From contig NZ_CP118100.1 in the NCBI RefSeq assembly GCF_028747645.1, positions 2,418,001-2,482,000 of the forward strand: 64,000 bases of DNA. The letters are read 5' to 3'. The stretch is from Microbacterium esteraromaticum. Its GTDB lineage: Bacteria > Actinomycetota > Actinomycetes > Actinomycetales > Microbacteriaceae. Position 1 is the stretch's first letter. Each line of letters starts with the position of its first letter. The notes below the pieces were generated by a model. That model was not told the origin of the DNA and searched no databases. It was given only the letters and a program-made list of their open reading frames with translations. Below are positions 44,656-53,000 of the stretch, piece by piece. The position numbers and the translations under genes are program-made.

Positions 44656-45432
44656 TCAGCGCACGCGGGTCTCCACCGGCTCTAGCTGGAACAGCGGCTC
44701 CTTGAACGATCCGACCCGAGCGATGACGTGCACGTTGGTGCCGACACCGATCGTGTCGGGAACGTCACCCATGAAGTGCAGGTCGTTCGTGATGTTCACA
44801 TCGCGGAACTGGAAGCTCGGACCGCCGTTCGAATGAGTCTCGCTGTAGTCGCCGTAGGAGATGAGGATGTCGTATCGGGTCGTATAGCCCTCGTGGTTGT
44901 TCATCGCCCCGATCGAGCCATCGAACTCGATCAGCTGGCCGGCGTACTGCTGAGCGAAGGCCTCGACGGTGGGGCCGTCCTGAGGACCGGTGAGCAGAGC
45001 AGCAAGGTCGGCGTTGTTCTCGACCGTCAGCGGAGCCTCCTCGGCGGGAGCCGTCGCGATGGGCTCCTCAGGCTCTTCCGACGGCTCGTCTCGCGGCGCG
45101 ACAGCTTCGGAGCTGGAGGTGTCCGCCGGCGCCGGGGCGTCATTCTCGTCGCCGCCGGTGACGGCGACCATGATCGCGATGAAGATGCCCAGGACCACGA
45201 GCACACCGCCGATGATCGCGAGCGGCTTCCACGGGAACGGAGGTTTGGGGCGTCGGAAGACGAGCTCAGTTCGGAGCTTGCCGGTGTTCTGGGTGACGAG
45301 CTCCCAGCCGTCTTTCTCCCACTTCGAGATCATGAGCTTCTCGGTACCGCGGACCGTCTGAGCGCTCCTGGTCTCGTACTTCACGGCCTCGGTCGCACTC
45401 TCAGTCCCACCGCGCACGTCACTGTCCGTCAT
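44656..45432 (-). CDS. DUF4839 domain membrane protein
   Basis: 258 residues from ATG 45432 with gggagg upstream. A cytoplasmic N-terminal part (GTEKLMISKWEKDGWELVTQNTGKLRTELVFRRPK), one membrane helix (about 72-94), a Glu/Ala/Pro-rich linker and an extracytoplasmic DUF4839 domain (GSIGAMNNHEGYTTRYDILISYGDYSETHSNGGPSFQFRDVN, then VGTNVHVIARVG). Function unknown. Confidence 0.8.
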   Translation of the reverse strand: MTDSDVRGGTESATEAVKYETRSAQTVRGTEKLMISKWEKDGWELVTQNTGKLRTELVFRRPKPPFPWKPLAIIGGVLVVLGIFIAIMVAVTGGDENDAPAPADTSSSEAVAPRDEPSEEPEEPIATAPAEEAPLTVENNADLAALLTGPQDGPTVEAFAQQYAGQLIEFDGSIGAMNNHEGYTTRYDILISYGDYSETHSNGGPSFQFRDVNITNDLHFMGDVPDTIGVGTNVHVIARVGSFKEPLFQLEPVETRVR

Positions 45433-45575
45433 CCGGCTCTCCCTCCCCAGATCCCGGGAGAACAGCTCACCGCCGGGTCATTGTGAGCATATCGGCCAGA
45501 CGGCGGGTCCAACGACGAGCGCGTGCATCAGCTCTCATCTTGGTCGAGGGTTTCGGCATGACCCGCACACAACGG

Positions 45576-46088
45576 CTAGGCGAGCGGGTGGGCGACCACG
45601 TCTGCGAGGCGATACCGCGCCCAGCCGTCGCCATCAGGCGCATCCCACTGAAGGCTCCGGCCGGCGCGATTCAGCCGGTCGTGTTCGTCCTTGGTGACCC
45701 AGCACTTCAGCAGGAGCTGATCGAAGATCGACAGCAGGTGCTCGGGCGACGTGGCAGGTCCTCCAGCGATCGGCTCGCGGTGCGTGTTCGACCGCGGATC
45801 CGCCTGGCTCGGGTCGACGATCTCGACGATGATCCGCTTGAACGGGATGACGTGCTCGGTCTTCCGTTCGCCCTGCGACAGCTGCATCGCGTCCCGGGTC
45901 GCGAAGGTCACCGCATGACCCTTGTCGAGCGCGATCAGCATCTGCCGAAGCCGGCGCGGGTACCCTCCTGACCCCTTGGTCCACAGGTTGCCGCCGGCAG
46001 CCAGGTGCGGCCGGACCTCCGTCTCAATGAGATCGAAGGCAGCGATCGCGGCACGGATGCGGCGCTCGTCGAGACGCGAGGTGGTCAT
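45576..46088 (-). CDS. Hypothetical protein paired with a GIY-YIG protein
   Basis: 170 residues. Two conserved-looking blocks, TEHVIPFKRIIVEIVDPS and EHLLSIFDQLLLKCWVTKDEHDRLNR, with a C-terminal GDGWARYRLADV. No family I can name. Its ATG overlaps the GIY-YIG gene stop by 4 bases, so the two act together or are co-produced. Confidence 0.6.
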   Translation of the reverse strand: MTTSRLDERRIRAAIAAFDLIETEVRPHLAAGGNLWTKGSGGYPRRLRQMLIALDKGHAVTFATRDAMQLSQGERKTEHVIPFKRIIVEIVDPSQADPRSNTHREPIAGGPATSPEHLLSIFDQLLLKCWVTKDEHDRLNRAGRSLQWDAPDGDGWARYRLADVVAHPLA

Positions 46089-46732
46089 GGAGTGAGCCTT
46101 CCATCGATCGGAGGATGGGCAAGAGAGTCTTCAGCGCGCCATCGTGATGCCTCGGCGGCCATGTCGGCCCGCGCGGCAGAGAGCCGTGCGAGCTTGCCGG
46201 GGTTCTTGTCGAGGTTGATCGGCGGCGTGAAGCGCACGATGACCGCGCTTTCGACATCTCCCAGCGGCACAGTCATGCCCGCCGGCGCCGACCAGACCGC
46301 CAGCGTGAGCCTGGCATGCATCCACTCGTTCAGGCGCGCGTCTCCGCCTTCGGCGAGACCGTAGTTGGCGAAGCGCTCGGGCTTGGCGAGATTCCGTGGG
46401 ACGGCCTGCTGATCGAGAGCATCGCGCAGGAGAGCGGCGAACGACCGGCGCACGGTGGAGCCGCCGGTGCGCGGCGCGGACTTCGGGTTCGTGGCGAAGT
46501 GGCCGTTCAGGTCACGGGAGACCAGGCTCTTCTCGGCCTTGCCGACATAGAGCGGCTGGTCGTAGGCCGCCCCGAGCCCAAGATCCAGCCAGGCCTGCTC
46601 ATCGCCGTAGATGGCATACAGGCCGGGACGCGCGGGGACATGCTGCGCGGCATCCCTGATTGACCATCGCTCACCGGTGAGCGCGTCGATGGCGGCCGCG
46701 GTGAGGTCTTGTAGCGGAGGCACCTTGGTCAT
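46085..46732 (-). CDS. GIY-YIG nuclease-like protein
   Basis: 215 residues from ATG 46732. The GIY-YIG core is readable: PGLYAIYGDE, then PLYVGKAEKSLVSRDLNGHF (Arg after the second motif), a Glu in GDVESAVIVRF and Asn in TPPINLDKNPG. About 25 variable residues separate the first Tyr from the second motif. TAGAGT lies 7 bases upstream (46740-46745), so probably leaderless. Restriction, homing or repair role unknown. Confidence 0.7.
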   Translation of the reverse strand: MTKVPPLQDLTAAAIDALTGERWSIRDAAQHVPARPGLYAIYGDEQAWLDLGLGAAYDQPLYVGKAEKSLVSRDLNGHFATNPKSAPRTGGSTVRRSFAALLRDALDQQAVPRNLAKPERFANYGLAEGGDARLNEWMHARLTLAVWSAPAGMTVPLGDVESAVIVRFTPPINLDKNPGKLARLSAARADMAAEASRWRAEDSLAHPPIDGRLTP

Positions 46733-46763
46733 GTGAGCGACTCTACTGAGGTGTTCGCCTGTG

Positions 46764-47136
46764 TCAGAACGTCCCGATCTGGTCGTCCCACCACTCGGCG
46801 AAGCCCGCCTTGGTCTTGCCGGCGACGACAGCGGCGCGCAAGTGCTCTTCGGCTGATGCTCTGTTGCCGCGGTAGGGATCCCACGGGATGGACAGACCTG
46901 CGACGGCCAGCCAGAACTCGAACGCGTCGAGGTCCTCTCTGTTGTCGATCGCAGGGATGCCACGTGCTGCCAGGAAGCTCTGAACGAGCCCCAGCACAGC
47001 GACGATGCTGACGTCGTCGCCGTCCTGCTGCGACCCGGCCGCGGCCCGGCCCCTCAATGGCCGCGGTATGGAAGTCTGTCGAGTGGGAATCGATCGCAGC
47101 GCTCAGCTGCGCGCACGCGTCGTCTCTAGTGATCAT
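46764..47136 (-). pseudogene. Small hypothetical gene, possibly frameshifted
   Basis: One frame starts at ATG 47136 (MITRDDACAQLSAAIDSHSTDFHTAAIEG) and degrades into Arg-rich sequence near 47050. An overlapping frame from TTG 47057 gives a protein-like tail (VLGLVQSFLAARGIPAIDNREDLDAFEFWL...AEWWDDQIGTF) to 46764. A single frameshift near 47050 would join them. It could also be a short intact gene using the TTG. Confidence 0.4.
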
Positions 47137-47234
47137 GATCTTGACCGCACGCAGCGGGCATTCGTCCGCATCTCAGGACCCCTCCAGGCGCGGCCTCCGC
47201 CGCGCGTCCACCGAGCCGGCATGCGTTCGGAGTT

Positions 47235-47269
47235 CGGTGCACGGTGCGCGGTGCACGGTGCACGGTGTG
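47235..47269. repeat. Five tandem 7-bp repeats
   Basis: CGGTGCA/CGGTGCG units at 47235, 47242, 47249, 47256 and a degenerate copy at 47263, in the gap before the phosphatase gene end. Likely polymerase slippage. Confidence 0.85.
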
Positions 47270-47318
47270 GCCGCCGGCTGCCTACCAGCGAGGCGAGCGG
47301 GAGGGGATGTCGCCGGCG

Positions 47319-48104
47319 TCAGCCCAGGCCCACTGCGGTCTCTGACCACTCTCCGTCGTCGTCGATGCGCAGCACGTTCAGCAGACCTGTGGTCTCGACG
47401 CTGCCGTCGATGTAGAGGTGACCCTCATCAGCGAAGACTCCGTGGGTTTGGGAATCACCTCGCAGCCCTCTGCCGTGTAGTAACGCGGTGCCCACATGGC
47501 CGGCGACGATCCTCTTGCCGATCAGCATGGGGCCCGTGGTCGCGGGGAACTTCTCGGTGAAGACGTGCTCCGACGTTCCGTGGCGCCAGAGGTCACCCGC
47601 CTCTTCGTCGACGCCGGCGTGCACGAAGACGTGCGACCCGGTCTCGTGGACAAGTGGCAGCGCGCGTATCCAGACGATCAGTTCTCCGTGCCGCGCCCGG
47701 ACGGCAGTCTTGATGTTGTGGTTCATCGTCGGGCCGTCCAGGCTCGACGCGTCGGAGGTCGGCTCCTCGTGCCCGAGGGCCCGGGCAAGCGCCATCGGAT
47801 CCAGCAACGACTTCACTGTGCCCAGGTCGATATCGTTCATCAGCCAGTTGAGTTCGTCATCGTCGCCGTCGAGCCAGTCGAGGAACCAACGGTCGTGGTT
47901 GCCGGCCAACGCTGTGACCTGATCCGGGTAGTCGTGCTGAACCTGCCGGACTAGCTCAAGCACACCGAAGGAATCGGGGCCCCGGTCGATGTAGTCGCCG
48001 AGAAGGACGAGCTGTGTTCTCGGGTCCTGCAGCGGGATCGTTGCCAGCGCCCGGCGCAGCTGCAGGGCGTGGCCGTGGATGTCGGAGATGGCGAAGGTGG
48101 GCAT
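47319..48104 (-). CDS. Metallophosphoesterase (PP2A/ApaH-like phosphatase)
   Basis: 261 residues. Complete phosphoesterase motif set: SDIHGHALQLRRAL, LGDYIDRGPDS, AGNHDRWFL, and histidines in HVFVHAGVDEEAG and IVAGHVG. The GDxxDRGxxS and GNHD signatures place it with serine/threonine phosphatases and diadenosine tetraphosphatases. Cytoplasmic. Accessory location; substrate unknown. Confidence 0.88.
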   Translation of the reverse strand: MPTFAISDIHGHALQLRRALATIPLQDPRTQLVLLGDYIDRGPDSFGVLELVRQVQHDYPDQVTALAGNHDRWFLDWLDGDDDELNWLMNDIDLGTVKSLLDPMALARALGHEEPTSDASSLDGPTMNHNIKTAVRARHGELIVWIRALPLVHETGSHVFVHAGVDEEAGDLWRHGTSEHVFTEKFPATTGPMLIGKRIVAGHVGTALLHGRGLRGDSQTHGVFADEGHLYIDGSVETTGLLNVLRIDDDGEWSETAVGLG

Positions 48105-48140
48105 GCTGTCCTTGAGGATCGGGAACGGCGGGTCGAAGGG

Positions 48141-48389
48141 TCAGACGGCCACGTACTCCTGCCGGAGCAGGCCCTCGGTTGCCAACTCGATGTATCCGAA
48201 GTCGCGGTCGGAGTTGAGGATCACGGCGTCGTTGGCAATGGCGTCCGCCGCAATGGGGCAGTCGAATGCCGCTGCGACGCGCAGGAATCCCTTGTCCCAG
48301 AGTGTCTGCTGGATGTCGCGAGCACTCAAGACGCACAGCCGAGGGACGTCGGCCCCAGCGCCGCCAACGCAGCGGCCCTCGTCACTCAC
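48141..48389 (-). CDS. PIN-domain-like C-terminal fragment
   Basis: 82 residues from GTG 48389, overlapping the stop of the upstream gene by 8 bases. Residues 25-82 (DIQQTLWDKGFLRVAAAFDCPIAADAIANDAVILNSDRDFGYIELAT) resemble the C-terminal half of VapC/PIN toxins, with the DRDF motif. The N-terminal acidic residues of a full PIN domain are absent. Either a truncated toxin or a minimal domain. Confidence 0.45.
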   Translation of the reverse strand: MSDEGRCVGGAGADVPRLCVLSARDIQQTLWDKGFLRVAAAFDCPIAADAIANDAVILNSDRDFGYIELATEGLLRQEYVAV

Positions 48390-49218
48390 GAACCTCGGCG
48401 AGTGCAGCTCCGGATCGGTGCTCCAGGCTCGCCGCCTGATCCTTGAGGCCCGCCTCCTGGAGCGTTCTGATCGCCTCGGACAGGAGACCGTCGACACGCA
48501 TGACTTCCTCCCGGAGCGCCCTGAGTTCGTCTCTGCGAACGATCGCCTCCTGCCCACACCACTCGCGGATGAGGTCTCGCTTTGGCCTTCCGTACGGTTC
48601 CTCATCCAGCTCCGCTACACGCTCCGGCTCGACGAAGAAGGAGCGCGAACCGCTCCAACACCTCTCGCCGTGCATCGAGGTATGACGGACCCGCGCTTCT
48701 TCCTCTTCGACCGCCCGCAAGATGCGGTCGGGAAACAGCTCGCACACGCGAAGCGCGATGAGCTCGACCGTTCTCCAAGGAACAACCAGCCTGCCGTCGT
48801 CCTCGAACGACTCGGGCGCCGCTCGGAGGTCAGCTTCGTCGAGGTCGAGTCGTCGCGCGACCTCCTGCACGTCAGTGATGCAGGCAACGTTTGAGCGGCG
48901 CCCCCCGAGCGACACCTGCGACCAGTCAAACACGATGGACATCACCTGGTCAGCGGCGTACTCCTCGGGGGTGTGACGCAGTTCGGGATGTGTCTCGATC
49001 GCTCTCCAGTTAGCCTCAAGCGCTTCGAACGCGGCGACCTCCGACCATCGCACCTTCAGGCGTGCGGGCGGAACCCAGTCTTCACGTCCCTCGGCGTCGT
49101 CGCCGATGAAGCCGACGAGCACGCGGGCAGGCTTCTGCGTCCCGTGTCGCTTCACCTCGACCTCGACGAGCGGATCGATGCTTCTTGCACGGTAGGCCCA
49201 GCGCTCCCCAGTTTCCAT
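48382..49218 (-). CDS. Conserved actinobacterial accessory protein
   Basis: 278 residues from ATG 49218, with ggagg 8 bases upstream. Starts ERWAYRARSIDPLVEVEVKRHGTQKPARVLVGFIGDD, a motif shared by many hypothetical proteins of actinobacterial accessory regions. The C-terminal 60 residues (KRDLIREWCGQEAIVRRDELRALREEVMRVDGLLSEAIRTL) are predicted coiled coil. Linked by overlap to the PIN-like fragment. Function unknown. Confidence 0.7.
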   Translation of the reverse strand: METGERWAYRARSIDPLVEVEVKRHGTQKPARVLVGFIGDDAEGREDWVPPARLKVRWSEVAAFEALEANWRAIETHPELRHTPEEYAADQVMSIVFDWSQVSLGGRRSNVACITDVQEVARRLDLDEADLRAAPESFEDDGRLVVPWRTVELIALRVCELFPDRILRAVEEEEARVRHTSMHGERCWSGSRSFFVEPERVAELDEEPYGRPKRDLIREWCGQEAIVRRDELRALREEVMRVDGLLSEAIRTLQEAGLKDQAASLEHRSGAALAEVRE

Positions 49219-49425
49219 AGGCACATCCTCCCTCTCCCTGGCCACGACCTTGGTTGGCCGCGCGGCGCTCCGGGCAACCCGGTTCGGCACCGCGTCCGCA
49301 AGCCGACCGTCCTACGGGACACTCTGCGCATCAGCGTGATCCGCGTATCCACGCGGGCAGAAACGTCCCATTAGACCCGCCCGCATAAATGCCCGGCCAA
49401 GGGGCCACAAATGAAACAATGAAGC

Positions 49426-49998
49426 ATGAGGATCGGATACGCGCGCGTCTCCACGGCGCAACAGGATTTGGCCGCCCAGCTCGACCTGCTCGCAGGCCTC
49501 GGCGTCGAGAAGAAGAACGTGTACGTCGACCACGGCTTGACCGGCACCAACCGCTCGCGGCCTGGCCTGGAGAAGGCGTTGGCAGCGGTCCGCGCCGGCG
49601 ACGTGCTGGTGGTGACCAAGCTCGACCGACTGGCACGCTCCATCCGCGACGCTCGCGAGATCGCCGACGAGCTGGCCGAGCAGGACGTCACCCTGCAGCT
49701 CGGCAACAGCGCCTACGATCCGACGGACCCGATGGGCAAGATGCTGTTTAACATCCTCGCGACCTTCGCCGAGTTCGAAGCGGACCTCATCAGGATGCGG
49801 ACGCGCGAGGGGATGCAGGTCGCCAAGGCCAAAGGCCGGCTACGCGGCAAGCAACCGAAGCTCTCCCCCACCCAGGAAAAGCACCTGGTAGCTCTGTACC
49901 GTGCGGGCGAGCACACCACCGCTGAACTGGCATCAGAGTTCGGGGTAGCGCGCTCAACGGTCTACCGCGCTGTGGAGCGTGCTGGCGCGGAAGAATAG
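49426..49998 (+). CDS. Serine recombinase (Tn3 resolvase/invertase family)
   Basis: 190 residues. Catalytic domain (1-130) with the nucleophile in GYARVSTAQQDL (Ser9), VVTKLDRLARS and AEFEADLIRMRTREG, then a C-terminal HTH (about 145-188; LYRAGEHTTAELASEFGVARSTVYRAVERA). Full length for a resolvase. A dyad ccgcgt/acgcgg lies upstream (49341-49356), but no transposase gene is adjacent, so it is a leftover of a mobile element or a site-specific invertase. Confidence 0.92.
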   Translation: MRIGYARVSTAQQDLAAQLDLLAGLGVEKKNVYVDHGLTGTNRSRPGLEKALAAVRAGDVLVVTKLDRLARSIRDAREIADELAEQDVTLQLGNSAYDPTDPMGKMLFNILATFAEFEADLIRMRTREGMQVAKAKGRLRGKQPKLSPTQEKHLVALYRAGEHTTAELASEFGVARSTVYRAVERAGAEE

Positions 49999-50163
49999 CC
50001 TGAGCGCATACGGTGAGCGACCTGGAGGTAACGAACAACGCGATCTAAGTTGTCGCGCGTGTGCACGCCGCCGCACGGAACTGACACGTCCGAAGCGTTC
50101 AATGCTCAGCAAGAACTGGTGAGGCTAAAGGTGTGAGTGTCTGCCAGGGGAGAGAATGTAGCC

Positions 50164-51060
50164 ATGGCAGACCATGAAGACCTGGGAACCCTAGATCCGC
50201 AAGTGTTGATTCGCCTACTTAATCATAGTTCGCGCGACGTAGGTGCTGCGCTCAGCGAAGCAAAAACAGCGTCCGACCGCGTGAGAGTTCATCTGCAATT
50301 CTCACAAGTAGCTCCCAGCGCGATGGCTCGACTGCTACACGACAAGATTGATGAGATGCGTGTAATCGTCCGGCTCACGCCCTCCGAGGAGCGAGTGATC
50401 AGGGCAACCCGTCGCTTCGTTGCCGTAACGACCGAGATCGAACAGACTCGCGCCGAGGTTCTAGCTCAGGTGCGGTCATGGGCTGACGAAAACACTGAAG
50501 CCGTCATCTCGGGAGTCCAAGCGTCGTTCGACGAACATCTCGGTGGTCAAGTATCGGCGATCGCGAAGCTCACGGATGACGAGCTCCGACGGCTTCGCTA
50601 CGCGCTTGTGGTAGATGCCGCAATGCTAGGCCAGAGATTCTTGGCAAGTTTCCTTTCGAACTGCGGCAGCCGGCCCGCTGCAGCAAACATCGGCGAGGCT
50701 TATCTCAACGCCATCCAGCCGCGACGGCCCGCTCCGCGCCCCATCTTCCGACTTGCGCCGGAACAGACTACTGAGTCCTTCTTGCGCGCTTTGATCGCTG
50801 GCTCCGTTCCATCCCTCGCTGTCGCGCAGGCTAGAGTCAGCAGTTTGTCGCGAGGTGAACTTTCGCTCGCGGGATGGACGATTACGGAAGGCGACCTTCC
50901 GAATCGATCGGTACTCGTTGCCGCGTTAGAGGGTCTGCGTCGTGCAACCGACTTGGAGTTTCAGCTAGGTGACATCGAGCGTGAAGAGGACACGGCAGTG
51001 ACAGCGCTGGACGAGGAGGCCGCGCGCTCACGTTGGGACGCGGCGGCCCCTTCCGATTGA
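50164..51060 (+). CDS. 298-residue protein of unknown function
   Basis: ATG 50164 chosen because ggggagag is 9 bases before it; GTG 50137 is possible. Largely helical, with a probable coiled coil (about 85-125; RVIRATRRFVAVTTEIEQTRAEVLAQVRSW) and later segments ELRRLRYALVVDAAMLGQRFLASFL and AGWTITEGDLPNRSVLVAALEGLRR. No signal peptide, membrane helix or known motif. Codon use is less GC-biased than in the flanks. Its end overlaps an antisense excisionase-like frame. Confidence 0.65.
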   Translation: MADHEDLGTLDPQVLIRLLNHSSRDVGAALSEAKTASDRVRVHLQFSQVAPSAMARLLHDKIDEMRVIVRLTPSEERVIRATRRFVAVTTEIEQTRAEVLAQVRSWADENTEAVISGVQASFDEHLGGQVSAIAKLTDDELRRLRYALVVDAAMLGQRFLASFLSNCGSRPAAANIGEAYLNAIQPRRPAPRPIFRLAPEQTTESFLRALIAGSVPSLAVAQARVSSLSRGELSLAGWTITEGDLPNRSVLVAALEGLRRATDLEFQLGDIEREEDTAVTALDEEAARSRWDAAAPSD

Positions 51061-51194
51061 ACTCGGTCCTGCTGAAGGCGCGGGTGGTGCGTACGGCGTT
51101 GATAGCCCACCAGCTTCGACTCGACGAATGCGTCGAGATCGCTCGGTCGATAGAGCACGAGCCGCCGATCTTTGCGTACTTCGGTCGAACTCAT
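50961..51194 (-). pseudogene. Excisionase-like HTH fragment
   Basis: ATG at 51194 with gggagg just upstream; VRKDRRLVLYRPSDLDAFVESKLVG matches the second half of the small excisionase/HTH_17 proteins that sit next to integrases. The first helix-turn-helix part is missing. The 3' part runs antisense into the 50164 gene. Probably a remnant of an integrated element. Confidence 0.45.
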
Positions 51195-51344
51195 GCCTCC
51201 CTAGTCATAGTCGGCGACGTCCGGCTAAGCCCTCGTGTCCCGACGAGCGTCGGGCTGATACGGACAGGACGAGAGTGACGTTGAAGCACCGCCTAGCGAC
51301 TGGGGTAGGTGTGATGTCTAGGGACGTTGGTGTGCAAATCGCGT

Positions 51345-51640
51345 GTGATCTGCTGGCGGGCGAAGACCTTCATAGGTCCTACGTCTCGCAAGACGCCTGC
51401 GCAGCGCTCGGGATCCGACACAAGCGCACACGCCCCTATCGGGCACGGACAAACGGCAAGATCGAACGATTCCACCGCACCCTCGCCGATGGCTGGGACC
51501 ACGCCCGCTTCTACGAGTCCGAGGCAGAACGTCGAGCCGCGCTACCCAGCTGGCCTCACTTCTACAATCATCACAGACACCACTCAGCGATCGGAGCCCC
51601 ACCCATCAGCAGGCTCAACAACCTGCCTGGACATCACACC
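51345..51640 (+). pseudogene. IS481-family transposase, C-terminal remnant
   Basis: Reads DLHRSYVSQDACAALGIRHKRTRPYRARTNGKIERFHRTLADGW, then YNHHRHHSAIG and PISRLNNLPGHH, the last third of an IS481-type transposase with the final catalytic Glu (IERFHRTL). The N-terminal HTH and first DDE residues are missing. A different copy from that at 39565. It is the main content of the 51061-51757 gap. Confidence 0.8.
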
Positions 51641-51757
51641 CAATGCCACGGTCCACACCACCCGTTCCTTACTTACGAGAATGAAGAAAGATCGTGCGGT
51701 GCTCGACACAAGTGCCCCGGTTACCCGTATCGTTGAAGGATTCAAGTTGGAGGTCTG

Positions 51758-52939
51758 ATGATGCACGTCACGAGCACACCGAGCGCCGGGGAGCTGTTCC
51801 GCCTCGTGCTGAACGGGCGCGCCCAATCACGAGCCGACCTCAGCAGACTGACCGGTCTCAGCGCCTCGACCGTCGCCATGCGGGTCGACGAGCTCCTGGC
51901 CCATGGCTACCTCGAAGAGACCGGCCATGGCGCCTCCAAGGGGGGACGCCGCCCTCGCATGCTGGCGGTCCGCGCCGGAGAAACGGCCATCGCGGCCATC
52001 GACCTCGGTGAACGGCACGTCACCTATGTACTGATGAATCGCCGCGGAGACGTACTCGCCGACGCTACCCGTCCGCTCTCGCTGCTCGACGGCCCCCGCA
52101 GCGTGCTGGTCAGCATCTGGGCTGCTGTGCAAGAACTCGCCGCCGAGCACGATGGGATCCGCATCGAAGGTGTAGCGATGAGTCTGCCTGGTCCCGTCGA
52201 CTCGCGCGATGGACGATTGCTCGCCCCCATGCGCATGCCTGGCTGGAACGGCGTTGTCGTCGCCGACGTGCTGCGGGAGATCACCAAACTCCCCGCGCAC
52301 GTCGAGAATGACGCTAACGCGATGGCGATGGGAGAGTTCGTCGAACGTGGGCAGCGCGTCAGCGAGCTCGTGTTCGTGAAGGCGGGGTCCGGTATCGGCT
52401 GCGGCATCATCGCCGGCGGCGAGCTCTACCGAGGCTTCCGCGGCGTTGCCGGGGACATCAGCCACGTGGCTCTCGCCGATGCGCCACCCGTGATCTGCTC
52501 CTGCGGACGAGTTGGATGCCTCGATGTCGTCGCCAGCGGATCGGCGATCGTCGATGCGCTGCGCGAGGCCGGCGTCGCCGTCGATCACCTCGAGGACGTG
52601 CTCGCCCTCGCGATCGATGCACATCCCCGGGCCACGGGGCTGCTACGCGAGGCAGGTCAGCGCACGGGTGAAGTGCTCGCCACGATCATCAACTTCTTCA
52701 ATCCGCAGGTGCTCGCGATCGGCGGCCAGCTCGCAACCGCGGATGCTTTCGTCGCCGGAGTCCGTCAGGCGATCTACACGTTGTGCCTGCCAATGTCGAC
52801 CGACTTGCTCGAGATCAGCATCTCGGCCGCCGGTCCCCTCGGCGGAGCTCGCGGCGTGGGTGATGCCCTGCTCGCCGTGCTCTTGGAGCCCGCGCAGATC
52901 GATCGGCAACTCCGCACACAAATCTCCAGTATCGAATAA
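51758..52939 (+). CDS. ROK family transcriptional regulator (NagC/XylR-like)
   Basis: 393 residues. N-terminal winged HTH (about 5-65; RAQSRADLSRLTGLSASTVAMRVDELLAHGYLEE) and a ROK sugar-sensing domain with GERHVTYVL, ENDANAMAMGEF, KAGSGIGCGIIAGGELYRG and the zinc motif CSCGRVGCLD. ggagg lies just before two adjacent ATGs (51758 and 51761). It heads the peptidase-Dpp-kinase unit and probably controls it. Confidence 0.92.
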   Translation: MMHVTSTPSAGELFRLVLNGRAQSRADLSRLTGLSASTVAMRVDELLAHGYLEETGHGASKGGRRPRMLAVRAGETAIAAIDLGERHVTYVLMNRRGDVLADATRPLSLLDGPRSVLVSIWAAVQELAAEHDGIRIEGVAMSLPGPVDSRDGRLLAPMRMPGWNGVVVADVLREITKLPAHVENDANAMAMGEFVERGQRVSELVFVKAGSGIGCGIIAGGELYRGFRGVAGDISHVALADAPPVICSCGRVGCLDVVASGSAIVDALREAGVAVDHLEDVLALAIDAHPRATGLLREAGQRTGEVLATIINFFNPQVLAIGGQLATADAFVAGVRQAIYTLCLPMSTDLLEISISAAGPLGGARGVGDALLAVLLEPAQIDRQLRTQISSIE

Positions 52940-53000
52940 AGTCGCACATCTTCGCAAAGATTTCTCTGTAAGAGATTCGAACTCGGCCTAAGCTGGGAGT

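Noticed and set aside
47235..47269. Short tandem repeats considered as a CRISPR or iteron array
   Set aside because: Unit is only 7 bases with no spacers and no cas or replication genes nearby.
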